Origin: Epiperipatus broadwayi | Taxonomy: Eukaryota; Onychophora; Udeonychophora; Euonychophora; Peripatidae | Direction: 5' to 3' | NCBI GenBank assembly: GCA_028023455.1 | Contig: JAQFVV010006313.1 | Span: 1,560,992 to 1,624,991 of the forward strand | DNA: 64,000 bases | In this document: one piece after another, positions 1-18,351 of the stretch | Layout: the number at the start of each line of letters is the position of its first letter | How positions within the stretch are numbered: the first letter of the stretch is position 1 | The notes under the pieces: model-generated | What the model saw: only the letters and a program-made list of their open reading frames with translations | Told to the model about the DNA's origin: nothing | The model's database searches: none | Made by a program: the position numbers and the translations under genes

Positions 1-142
1 CAATGTTTGAACTAATTTACATTATAATCTTGTAAAATTTAATGTGTGTATACATAAAACGTGGAAATTATGATTTTAATTTCATTATTGCATAAAATCT
101 TACTATTATAAAGCACGGAAAATATTGAAATTACTAAAATGA

Positions 143-237
143 AAGTCGAATTCCAATAATGTGCTATTACTTTCAATATAATGTAAGTGCGCAAAATTTA
201 TTATTTAAAGGAATAGCGCACTATTGGAGTTCGACTT
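143..237. repeat. Short inverted repeat, possible MITE remnant
   Basis: Arms at 143-168 and 212-237 are reverse complements over 26 bp with three mismatches, separated by about 43 bp of AT-rich sequence. Both arms contain the core ATTGGA(A/G)TTCGAC, relatively GC-rich for this window. No coding sequence lies inside. It could be a tiny foldback or MITE-like element; no target duplication was made out. Confidence 0.5.
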
Positions 238-396
238 CCGGTGAACTTCAAAATTGTGTTAAATAAGTCCACATAAAAAGAGACCCAGGTGTATATATAT
301 ATAAATATTACAAGCAAAAAGCTAAACTAGTCAATATAAAATCAAAACTACCCCAAATCCAAAATTAAACCAGACCAGCATAAAAATAATATTAAA

Positions 397-440
397 ACAC
401 AACCTAAGGTTTCACTGCTACAAGCAGACTTCTCAAGTGT
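397..440 (-). ncRNA. Degenerate type I hammerhead-like motif (left arm)
   Basis: Mirror copy of the 637-680 motif on the other strand, with the same stems and the same altered core positions. Shared substitutions mean both arms derive from one already altered source copy, or arose by inversion-duplication in place. Confidence 0.45.
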
Positions 441-636
441 AAAGAACTACAAAAACTACTCAATATATATAATATTAAAAACTACCCACAAATCAATTCA
501 CTTCCTAACCACCCTTAATATTAAAAGAACTCTTAAATAAGTTAATTGCTTCAGAATAATAAATTTTCAATAATAGTGAATGGATTTGTGAGTAGTTTTT
601 AATATTATATATATTGTGTAGTTTTTGTAGTTCTTT

Positions 637-680
637 ACACTTGAGAAGTCTGCTTGTAGCAGTGAAACCTTAGGTTGTGT
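637..680 (+). ncRNA. Degenerate type I hammerhead-like motif (right arm)
   Basis: Seen in sequence: stem I ACAC (637-640) with GTGT (677-680); a core-like TTGAGAA (641-647) in place of CTGATGA; stem II CTGC (650-653) with GCAG (659-662); GAAA (664-667); stem III ACC (667-669) with GGT (673-675) around a 3-nt loop; and U at the cleavage position (676). The three-way junction geometry is that of a hammerhead with minimal stem III. Core positions 3 (C to U) and 8 (G to A) are altered, so self-cleavage is not expected from this copy. Confidence 0.5.
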
Positions 681-734
681 TTTAATATTATTTTTATGCT
701 GGTCTGGTTTAATTTTGGATTTGGGATAGTTTTG

Positions 735-738
<4 letters not shown>

Positions 739-792
<54 letters not shown>
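739..792. repeat. (TA)n microsatellite
   Basis: About 27 perfect TA units directly abutting the right arm of the 340-735 inverted repeat. Confidence 0.95.
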
Positions 793-795
<3 letters not shown>

Positions 796-2697
796 GATAT
801 ACTTCATGGATTCATCTATTACACAAGCTGCCAACTAGGTGATTTATAGAGTATTATAGAAATGGTTATACAAGTATTGTAAACACAAATTTATAATAAT
901 GTTAAAGTTATAATTCTGTTTTTTTTTTTGAAAAAAATAATGTGAATATTAATTTTTATTCATTAAAAGAGATTGAAAAATTAATGGCATAAATACATTA
1001 TGCATATTGATTGCTAAAACATTTAGTCTTTGAAATCAAATTAGTTATAATAAAAAATAATTAATTGCCTTATTCTGATGAGAAGTTCATAAAAAGATTG
1101 AGTGCCTGACATATGCTAGAACTATACTAATACAAAGATCTTACATCTCAGAGTCTTCTGCTCTACTGCTATTCAAAATTATGATTCATAAGGTAAGCTA
1201 AAGGCTGTACCATCTGAATATCTATATACAGGCCTCAGTCAAACTGCATTCACTTTTCTTATTTTAAATGATTACAGTAACATTTTGTTTAAAAAAGTGC
1301 TTTAATTGTTGCAGAATATATTTACATACAGTTATAAACACTCGAAAAACAAATGTAGTTGAAATTAACATTTAAGATTTTATAAATCAATGTATTAGTT
1401 TACATTATTGTATAACATTTACAGACCCCTGATGAAGTTAAAATAAAATTACTTGAAACGTGCAAAAATTAATAATTGTTTCATTGCATTAAATAAGCAA
1501 GTTATTTCTATATATTTAAATGAGTTGAACATACATTTAAATGAGAAAAAAGACTAGATGAGTTGGTTAGGAAAATAAATAGACTTATAATAATTTAAGA
1601 ATAAAATCAACTAAAGTTAATAAAAAATATTAATGATAAGAATATATAAGTTTAAAAAAGCTTATTTATATTTGGAACAAGGGCAAGAGCTCCAGTTACT
1701 TTGCAAAGTAAGATATAAAAAATTGACTATAAATATGATTATTGGGAGAGAATAGAATATTGCTGAACAATTATTTTTAAAATATAGAATGCTGGAACAA
1801 AACAAAATAAGTTGTAGATACAGCAGAAAAAAACAGAATATAAAAGATTTCTGGAAAATGAGATGAGGAAAGAAAAAGATGTGAAAAAGTTAAGTCACAC
1901 ACTATCACCACAGTCACTGATGTCCAAGTTTGACATGATATCTCTTTTTAAATATGGGCACTGTGTAATACAAATCATTGCACTATTTGTCATTTGCATA
2001 AAAAAGCAATATACAGTATTCTATTTTTATGGTGTAAAAGTTTATCAAAGTCTTTGTGCCCAGTATGAAACAAACAAGTGTTTTTTTATGAATAAGAATG
2101 TATGAATGAATAAAGGAGTTCAAGGAAGTTTGTACCAGTGGCAGCATTAAAGAAAAAACCAGATGATCAACTAACTATGACCTGATTCTGTGGATGGATG
2201 AGTGACAGTGAATTATGTGGCAAATAATTTGCCAATCAATAATTAATTTGGGATTTAAAAAATGTGCAAGATGAGTACCAAAACACTTCATGAGAGGGCA
2301 AACACAAACTTTTGGACATCAACAAACAAAATTAGAACTGATAATCTCAATAAAGATATTGTCTTTTTTAAAAGCATCATTATTTGTAATGAGACATTTA
2401 TTCATTACTACAAATCTATGAATGAATAAGGATCTACAAAAGAATCATTTTCAATCACCAAACAAGAAAAGTCAGAAGTCAACCATCAGTTATAAGATTG
2501 TTGATTACATTTATCTGGGAATCTCTAGTCCAGTATTGAAACATTATCAGGAAATAAACACTCATCTGATTTATTTACAGCAAGATTTTCTTGCCAAATG
2601 TGAAGTCTAAAATTTGGACAAAATAAAGATAACTCCTATACAAGGATGTTGAGTTTTTGTAGGTTAATGTATCATTACCTAAACTGTCAGCTCACTG
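793..2697. other. AT-rich stretch without recognised gene
   Basis: No convincing coding sequence. Reading frames of 80 codons at 1863 and 62 codons at 2422 show no recognisable motif and biased AT-driven composition. A CTGATGAAG followed by CTTGAAACG at 1430-1457 resembles a hammerhead or PLE terminal motif, but lacks matching stems I and III. Confidence 0.6.
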
Positions 2698-2738
2698 CTG
2701 AAGCAATGGATCTGGAAGTCAGATCCATGTTTCACAGC
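2698..2738 (-). repeat. Copy of a short hairpin repeat (see 33154-33193)
   Basis: On the minus strand this reads TGTGAAACATGGATCT, a spacer, then AGATCCATTGCTTCA, forming a hairpin. The same element occurs on the plus strand at 33154-33193 with a few changes. Its first half resembles the GAGG-CATGGAT-CCTC-GAAAA hairpin in the 3' flank of the PLE at 54 kb, so it may be a remnant of a PLE terminus. Confidence 0.5.
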
Positions 2739-5700
2739 CTTACATAAACCAACCGGTATTTCAAACCTGGTTCCTGTGTGTAGAAAAGTATTTAACAGAA
2801 TTTTGCATTAAATAAAAATAATTTATTAAAGTAAATGCAATTAAGAAACTATTTTTTTTTCATAAAAAATATCTTTTGTCATAATTTATGAAATAAGCAT
2901 GTATGTGTGGTAAACATGTATGTATAAATTAATGCAGGGTTCTGTTAAACCTAAAATTAGACTTTATATATAAAAAACACATAATATGATATTTTTATTC
3001 CTGAATTAATTAATTTTAAATTAGAGTTTCGTTTCAGGGCAATTAAGTATGGCCTCCTTAATAAGAAATTAGAAGTTAAATCAAAATTACATTACAAAAT
3101 CTTAAAGTTTGATTTTGTAAAAATGAAAATTGTTTTGAAACAAAGGAGAGTGGAGGCTTGTCCAGATTGAATGATATGAAATACAATAGAGTGAGTTTGG
3201 GCTGAAAAGTATAAATAGTAGGGAGAATAAAAGAAGAGAGATCAGATTATATTTTGTTGAAGAGACAGAATGTTATGTAATATTGTTCAAATGCTTAATT
3301 TTTTGTATGAGACCATGTACGGTGGCCAGCTCTATCAGCTTTGCATGCCATCTGGGCCTCTATCCAGCAGAATGCCGAAGACTATAGTGTGTTTAAGTGA
3401 ATTGAACTGTTGACCTGTCTGCCTGTGGTCTGTACAGGTGCTTCATAGACCAAACACACTAACTGTAAATTGAATTTCCTGTTGGCAAATCAATCAAGGT
3501 GTCATGGAAATTGTACCATTGCCAAGACTCAAAATCTGGTGCTGATAACATTCTAAAATACTCCTCATGAACTTTTTACCTTCTATTTTGTTCTCGTAAA
3601 TCTTCATTTGTCTTATTAATATAAAATCTTTGATTTCCTATAATGCAATTTAATCAATGTAACTTTATATACTCTATAATTTAACCCCCAATTATTCTTT
3701 GTAATTTTCATGCTTTCCTTCGCTCTTCTTCATTTCTTATATCAAATCTGTATAATATAATTTGCTTATTATTTATGCGGTATTGATATTTATCTATAGG
3801 GGTATATTTTAATGATTTATATTACCATTTATATAATGTGTCTGTTTCGATAGTTTGCCAGTTCGATCTCCTTGATAAAGCTTATTCATTCCTTCGTACG
3901 TTTGAGAGCTATAAGAGATATTTTATTAAAAATATAAGGGGAAGGGAAATCTTAAAATGTCTTAAATCAAGTGTACGGAGCAATTTATTTATTAAAAGTA
4001 TTTATAAAGATCTCTTTTAAGCCTTGCTTTATCGAGAAGATTTTTGGTTTATAAAATAAATTTGCGTTAAACCTATGGGTTATCGTGTGTGTGCCAGCTT
4101 GGGCTAAAATCAAATTATTTGCTGTCATTAGTCTTCAAAGAACTGGCAATGTATTATTGCCGAGTCTGGGTTTTGAGAAATCCTTTTTTTTTTTTAGTGC
4201 TTCTTTTATTTCATTAATTTTCTAATTTGTTTGGGAAATTTATATTATACATTCATTTTTTCTGCTGCAAGGGTGTCTAGAGTTGATTTGTTGTCATGTG
4301 AGTTTATTGCTCAGTTTACCTTCATATTCGCAAGATAAAAAAAAAAATCTTTTATTTGTCTGGATTATCATGGCCACCCAATTTATTCAAATGCTTTCTT
4401 GTGTCTCAGGATATGAAGGATTTGGATAAGTGTTTAGCTAGCTGAGTTAGGCTGGCTAACATTATGCTCTTTCACCTGAAATTTGTCTTTGTGCGAATGC
4501 GCATAAGTATTCCCATTTATGTTTTCTTATTTGGGCTTTCATGTTCAATCAACTTCATGTAAATTCAGATCGTCTGGTTAATTTTATTTTCAGGCATTCA
4601 TAAGATTCCTACACATCAAGCAGTCATCAGAAATTACTTAGGCTTTCGAATTTGACGGCAAATGAAGTCTTTTGAATTTTCTGTTAATAATGGGTTTGGG
4701 GAGAATATCATTACTTTCAATATAAACTAGATATTATTTTTGGGGGGAATCACTATCTTCGGATTGAATTCCTGAGGCTGGACTAAATGAAATAATATTG
4801 TAAAACCCGTTGAGTTATTAATAAATTGTTGTAAAGTCATTTTAAATTGGGTTTAGGTGACAAACAACTTTCTTATCGCAAAAGAATTTTAGATTTCAAT
4901 ATTGTGTTTTTCTTTAATGATTTGGTTATTTGGGAATAGCAGAGAACAAAGCCTCCAATTTTATTAATATCCTTATTAAAGTATTTATTCTTAATATAAA
5001 CTAAACAGTCGCTTCTATTTATTATCTGCACATGTGATATTTTTAATGTTTATTTATTTGTTAATCTCCGATGATCCAAGTATTGCATAAATCTTTCATA
5101 CATGCTCTGAGTTAGATATCATTACTTGAGTTAAGTTAATGATTTAGTTTTTAGTTGATTGTTTTTCCGATGCTACCAGAATGGGCAGAAGAGTGTAGAT
5201 CTATGTGTGTCTTGGATATATTGTTGATTCATTGTTAGATTAAAAAAATAGATGAATAGGGCAGAGTCCATAATGTTCTTGATTTTTATATCTCATGTAT
5301 GATTGGTCTCGAGGTACTTTCATCAAGATTTTGAAATGGGTTAAACCAGCATACACATTCTGGCACACTATAAAAATCTTATTTGACATATGTAAACATT
5401 CTCCTTAATAGTCCAGACCTTGTACTGTCATCTAACTTTATTAATCACCTGAAAGAATTTCTATGATTAAATGAAAAAGTGAAGATATGAAGCATTCATA
5501 GGATTACAGCACATCCATAGATATTTTAATGAGGGAATATGAAAACTTATTGACAGATAGAGAAAGTGCACTAAAACAGATAGATTCTGTTAAAATTATG
5601 TATTTCACTCTTCTAAAAGTTGATTAAAATTGAAAATACTAGAGCCAGACTGTGGATATGTTTTGTCTTATCCTCTCATATGTCTAAGCGGTTTGAATTA

Positions 5701-5814
5701 GATATATTCATAGAAAGTCTGACTATCATTTATGAATAAATGTTGAAAAGTTTAAAATTATTAAACTCATTTTAAGAGGAATTAGTCTGAAAGATTTTGC
5801 ATTAAATGATAGAT
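2739..5814. other. AT-rich stretch without recognised gene
   Basis: No intact gene recognised. 3310-3560 and 3830-4750 are somewhat GC-richer than the surroundings and may be decayed transposon sequence, but neither strand gave a motif that can be named. A 60-codon frame at 3838 is not supported. Confidence 0.5.
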
Positions 5815-5939
5815 ACTTTGAGATTAAATTGATAAAAAATCAAGTCAGATGACCTAATTTTAATAAAGCTCCTATTTACAAATGTTATATATAGAGTAAG
5901 TTAAAAACAAACTCTTATGAAGTTCCAAAAATACCCTCA

Positions 5940-5981
5940 ACCTCAGACCGCGGTTTCTGCCTCTAGTGTCATCAGTGAGGT
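5940..5981 (-). ncRNA. Type I hammerhead ribozyme motif, copy A
   Basis: Minus strand: ACCTCA (stem I), CTGATGA core, an 11-nt weak stem II segment, GAAA, stem III of AC/GT closed by a CGCG tetraloop, cleavage triplet GTC (C at 5946), then TGAGGT, which pairs all six bases of stem I. All conserved core residues are present. Stem II is weak, with an unpaired position next to GAAA, so activity is plausible but untested. Confidence 0.75.
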
Positions 5982-6375
5982 GCTAGGGAATAAAAATACT
6001 AGAACTAGTCCAGCATTTTATCAATGCCTAACTATTGAGAAGAAAATCTGAAACTTTCAGACATTTAAATGTCCAAAAATCCAGCTATCTAACTCAAATA
6101 GCCATATGGGACTGAACTAAGTTCAGATACACCATATATTAATAGCTCTAGCAATATAATTTAATTTTAGTTTTTTGCTATTAATGCTTTGGCAATTTTA
6201 TAATGCTAGAGCTATTAATATATGGTGTATCTGAACTTAGTTCAGTCCCATACGGCTATTTGAGTTAGATAGCTGGATTTTTGGACATTTAAATGTCTGA
6301 AAGTTTCAGATTTTCTTCTCAATAGTTAGGCATTGATAAAATGCTGGACTAGTTCTAGTATTTTTATTCCCTAGC

Positions 6376-6417
6376 ACCTCACTGATGACACTATAGGCAG
6401 AAACCGCGGTGTGAGGT
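6376..6417 (+). ncRNA. Type I hammerhead motif, copy B, cleavage-site mutant
   Basis: Same fold as copies A and C: stem I 6376-6381 with 6412-6417, CTGATGA 6382-6388, GAAA 6400-6403, stem III AC/GT with CGCG loop. The cleavage nucleotide at 6411 is G rather than C; hammerheads need any base except G there, so this copy should not self-cleave. Confidence 0.7.
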
Positions 6418-6745
6418 TGAGGGTATTTTTGAAGCTTCGTAAGAGTTTGTTTTTAACTTACTCTATATATAACATTTGTAAATAGGAGCTTTATTAAAAT
6501 TAGGTCATCTGACTTGATTTTTTATCAATTTAATTTTAGTTTTTTGATATTAATGCTTTGGCGATTTTATATTGCTAGAGCTATTAATATATGGTGGATC
6601 TGAACTTAGCTTCAGTCCCATACTGCTATTTGAGTTAGATAGCTGGATTTTTGGACATTTAAATGTCTGAAAGTTTCAGATTTTCTTCTCAATAGTTAGG
6701 CATTGATAAAATGCTGGACTAGTTCTAGTATTTTTATTCCCTAGC

Positions 6746-6787
6746 ACCTCACTGATGACGCTAGAGGCAGAAACCGCGGTCTGAGGT
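6746..6787 (+). ncRNA. Type I hammerhead ribozyme motif, copy C
   Basis: Stem I ACCTCA (6746-6751) with TGAGGT (6782-6787); CTGATGA 6752-6758; stem II GCT/GGC around AGA; GAAA 6770-6773; stem III AC/GT with CGCG loop; cleavage triplet GTC with C at 6781. The core is intact, and stem II is the best paired of the three copies (three pairs, one a wobble). Confidence 0.78.
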
Positions 6788-6853
6788 TGAGGGTATTTTT
6801 GAAGCTTCATAAGAGTTTGTTTTTAACTTACTCTATATATAACTTTGAGATTA

Positions 6854-9419
6854 GTAACAAGTTAGAAGAGTAAATATAAAATATGAAAAAAAAAGATAAA
6901 TTACATGCATATATAAACAATATTTTTAATTATTATATTATATAATATAATAAATACACATAGAATATATTTTTCAGTCATGTGGCTACATTGCTGTATT
7001 AAAAATAAACATATAATTGACAACATTCTCTTATAATTTAGAATGATTTAATTCATGTGGTAATAATATTTAATATTTCTACATGTGTCTTTTAATAATA
7101 ATAATATTTGGCATTTAATTAATTTAAATATTTTATGTATGACAAGATGGTATGAGAATTTTCATACATTTTGAATATAATTTTAATATTTGAAATGTAT
7201 TACAATTTATAACTATTTGTAAAAGAGAGAGAAAACTGTAAAATCAAATAAATAATTTCTATTGTTTCTCTCTTCAATAATTTTATCTAATTATCAGTTT
7301 AAATTTGAGTGTGAATAGTACTGAAAGAAAAAAAATTTTTTTTTCTCTTTAATAAAATAATTAATTATTTTTAATGTTAATATTCTGAGAGAGATAAAGT
7401 AGTTATATTTTTATGTTTAGTAACATTTTTTTAAAAAATAAAGAAAATATTATTTTAACATTTTGTTAAAATTTACTTTAAGTAATCAGAATTGTTTTTC
7501 ATTCTTTATTTTTTATCTCTCTCCAAAAGGAAAGCCAGTGTAATTAATCTGATTATCTTGTTGTTGTTTTAGAAAAAAATAAATAAATAAAAGGTAAAGT
7601 TAAAAACCATAATTCTAATTTAAGTTTTTGATTTATTTTCCAATCTCAATGTTGAAGGAAGGAAAGAACCGAACAATTGTTTTTGTCAAAATTGATCTAA
7701 TTGGTTATTATACATTTTTTCATGTAAGAGACACAATTGTAATTGATGGGAGGTAGTAGAAGAATTTAGTTGTATAGGGCATTTTTTTTTCAAATAAAGA
7801 CAGCTATGTGCTAAGTTTAGCTAAAAGTTAAACATCAGCTTCTTCCATGTAATCTGCTTCACTGGAAAAAAATGTGAAAAAAAAGATGTCACTGAAGTAA
7901 TCTGCAAACTTGTCTTCAACCAAAAGCATGAGTGTCTCTATGTATTAAACTTACCTGGAATTGTTATTTAAAATGCTGGAAATCTTCTATTTCCATGTAA
8001 AAAGAATGTTAAATATTAACATAGAAGTGAGAAGCCTTCAAAAAGAAAGCCTACATGGAAATGCTGAAAATTATAAATGCAAAGGACTCCCAATAAAATT
8101 AAAACAATGGTTGAACATATTTTTTTTCATGTGCATATTAAACTCTCCTGTAAAAATAACTATCTGTGTAATCAAGAAAGTGATGTAAACAAAGTACTAT
8201 ATTGGAGAATGTTGTACAATATTTATCCAATGACTGAACACCAATTACAGATGGGTTTAAGAATGTTTCATTGCATTTTTTCTTGATAATAACAAAGATT
8301 AGAAAGATTCTAGGTATCAAATGGATTGCTTAATTTTTTTAAAAACAAGTAAACAATTTACCCAAATATTGTATGATTGTTATTCAAATACATAAATTAC
8401 TAAATATCATAATCATATCTTAAATGGTATGGCTTGCCTTCTAGTTTATAACATTTAGACTTCAAATACATTGTTATGAGTCTTTCTCCACTAATTAATA
8501 ATGTTTACAAGTATCACTGCTATGAAACTATTTTACTATACACCGTGTGATCTTCTAGATCACATGAACATCTTCTGAATAAATGGAAGGGCAACCTTTA
8601 ATGTATTTTTCCTTCATTGATCAAAGACACTTGGACTGCAGAAGATAAAAAAGTTGCTTTCAAGGATGAATAAAATGAAGAACAAACAAATATTAACATG
8701 ACTATGAGTTTATACATTAGCTTAGAACTTAGTATAGCATATATAAATACACATTTATACCCAATTTATTAGTAATCTAAAACATTGGTATCTTTCTTAT
8801 ACCAGTAGTGTATGAAAACTTTATGTAAATTATAATAAAAAAACATTTAAAGCATTCAAACAAATCAATAATAAAATTAATGATATAATCTCTATAAAAT
8901 GGATAATCCACAATGTTGTATAAATGTTTAAGATTTTATTTAGGAGCATTTTAAAATTCCAATCATAATTAAATATCATTGGAATACAAAAAAATTACAA
9001 ATATATAAGTAACACTTAATCCAGATGGTATAGTGAATTTCTTTGAAAGTTGTGATTTAGAAACAAAATTCCAAAATAGGATTTCCCAAAACACTGAATA
9101 AATCATAATTATTAATTGTATTGCAATACATATAGTCATAAAAAATTATCTATTTGTAAATATTGACTGTTGTGATTTGTAACATGGTGTTTATTTTACA
9201 AAATATAAAAAGCTAATTGATTTAAATCTGCCATCCTTTGGCGAAATTTGTACTCATGGTACCATTCAGTTTAAAAAAACCTTTTAATCCATTGGTTGTA
9301 GCAATATACAATATCCAAAGTTATAAGTAAGATTTTTCATATATGACAAAGAATTCCAATAATTCATAGGTTCAAGTAATTTGATGATTGTAGCTATAGT
9401 TCAGGTCAATTAATAAATT
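6854..9419. other. AT-rich stretch without recognised gene
   Basis: Mostly A/T runs and small hairpins. Frames of 60-75 codons at 7961-8320 overlap one another on both strands and show no known motif. A perfect short palindrome around TGTGATCTTCTAGATCACA lies near 8545. Confidence 0.55.
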
Positions 9420-9447
9420 ATGAAACCAAGCAAAATAATATTAACAA

Positions 9448-9612
<165 letters not shown>

Positions 9613-9619
9613 ACCAACT

Positions 9620-10510
9620 CAAATTTGAATTAACTTCTTTGTAGTTTTAAGCAGTTTTCATAAATGCATATTTACACAATATGACAATTCATGAGTTTTT
9701 ATAACTATCATAATATTTAAAATAATCCTTAGCAAGTTATTTTAATGTTATTGAGGAAACAAATGATCAAAAAAAATTTCTTATAGTAAACCTCCATAAG
9801 CAATTTCAAATTCTCAAAATAATAAAATTTAATCTCTTTTCAAATAGTATTCAATGATAGTAGCTGTTGATGCTTTAATTTCTCCATTTGGGTTGATGAG
9901 AATGAACATTTCACTGAGCTACGCAAAATGTTTAGCAGATTTCTCTACTCCTTCATATTGAAGAAGGTAAACTAAATAGCTAAATTTAGGTTTAAATTTA
10001 GTAAGGTCCTTAGTACAATAATATTTAGCAAAGACTACTCAATTTAAACAGATGGATATATTTACATCTTATTACCATGTGGTCTGGAGATCATATCAAA
10101 TGTCAAGCACAATATCTCACTTTTCAGGTTTTTATGAGGAAAATCTGTTATGTTGCTATTGTAACTATTGGAAGCAGGCAAGTTTCAAAGTGGGACATGA
10201 CTAAAAGTGCCAAATTTTGCAATAAAATATTAAAATGATGATTTCAAATAATACATTTTTAATACTAAATATCAATTTACATCCATACATCCATCATGGC
10301 ATTGGTTTTTATCACAAATACATAGATTAAATTTCAGAATTTAACAATGGAATATTTAATAGCTTACATGCAATACAATGAATTTTCATGGGTTTTTATA
10401 ATAATACATTTTGCTGCTTCCCCTGGAATTTTATTAACAAACTGCCCCAATTGAATGCGGAGACAATTAAATTTTTATTCTTTCAAAGTTTTGATGAAGT
10501 TATATTTTGT
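9620..10510. other. AT-rich stretch without recognised gene
   Basis: No coding or repeat family recognised on either strand. Confidence 0.55.

Positions 10511-13448
<2,938 letters not shown>

Positions 13449-13502
<54 letters not shown>
13449..13502. repeat. (TC)n-(TA)n compound microsatellite
   Basis: About 16 TC units with one interruption, followed by about 11 TA units. Confidence 0.9.
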
Positions 13503-13503
<1 letters not shown>

Positions 13504-13834
13504 TCATTTTTATTAGAATAAATGAATGTTATTTTTTTTTACTTATTTCATTAAATATTTTCTTGGTTAAAATATATACATGCATTTTTTGATGGTTTAG
13601 TTTCGATAGATACTCCTTTAGTAACATGTCTTCTTCAGTATAGATACTACCTGCCCTGTGAGTGAGGTAACAAGAGTCTGGCTTTTGTTATTATGCTAAT
13701 AAAAATTTTCATATTAACCTATTAGGATAATTATTACATAAGTAATAGGGTTGGCACTTGGAATTGATTCCCATTGATGTCCATAAATATGCTGCTAGGA
13801 AAATATTAATTAGATATTGATAGATTATTCCCAA

Positions 13835-18258
<4,424 letters not shown>

Positions 18259-18348
<90 letters not shown>
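18259..18348. repeat. (TA)n microsatellite
   Basis: About 45 TA units. The right flank on the minus strand carries CTGAAGAAG followed by a hairpin-like segment, a motif also seen at 13.6 kb. Confidence 0.95.

Positions 18349-18351
<3 letters not shown>

Larger units (their letters stand above)
340..735. repeat. Head-to-head inverted repeat carrying hammerhead-like folds
   Basis: Arms of about 160 bp (340-501 and 576-735) are near-perfect reverse complements around a loop of about 74 bp. Each arm holds the same stem-rich segment (397-440 minus, 637-680 plus), which folds like a decayed type I hammerhead ribozyme. The right end runs into a (TA)n tract. The arrangement, minus copy left and plus copy right, is the same as at 5.8 kb, 25.4 kb and 57.1 kb. 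No target duplication can be called because the right flank is simple repeat. Confidence 0.75.
5815..6853 (+). mobile_element. Hammerhead-bearing tandem element (retrozyme-like) with 12-bp target duplication
   Basis: Three copies of one unit: copy A on the minus strand (5827 to about 6160), then copies B (about 6160-6529) and C (6530-6841) on the plus strand. B and C repeat with a period of exactly 370 bp. A and B meet head-to-head near 6160. Each unit holds a hammerhead motif. The block is bounded by a perfect direct repeat ACTTTGAGATTA (5815-5826 and 6842-6853), a target-site duplication, so it moved as one insertion. Unit size, tandem layout and type I hammerhead with tiny stem III match the published description of animal retrozymes, small non-autonomous circular-RNA retroelements. 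There is no protein coding in the unit. Mobilisation by a PLE is inference. Alternative: a satellite fragment copied by other means. Confidence 0.75.

Noticed and set aside
1430-1457. CTGATGAAG ... CTTGAAACG as a full hammerhead ribozyme
   Set aside because: A short stem can form between the two blocks, but no cleavage triplet, stem III or stem I partner follows.
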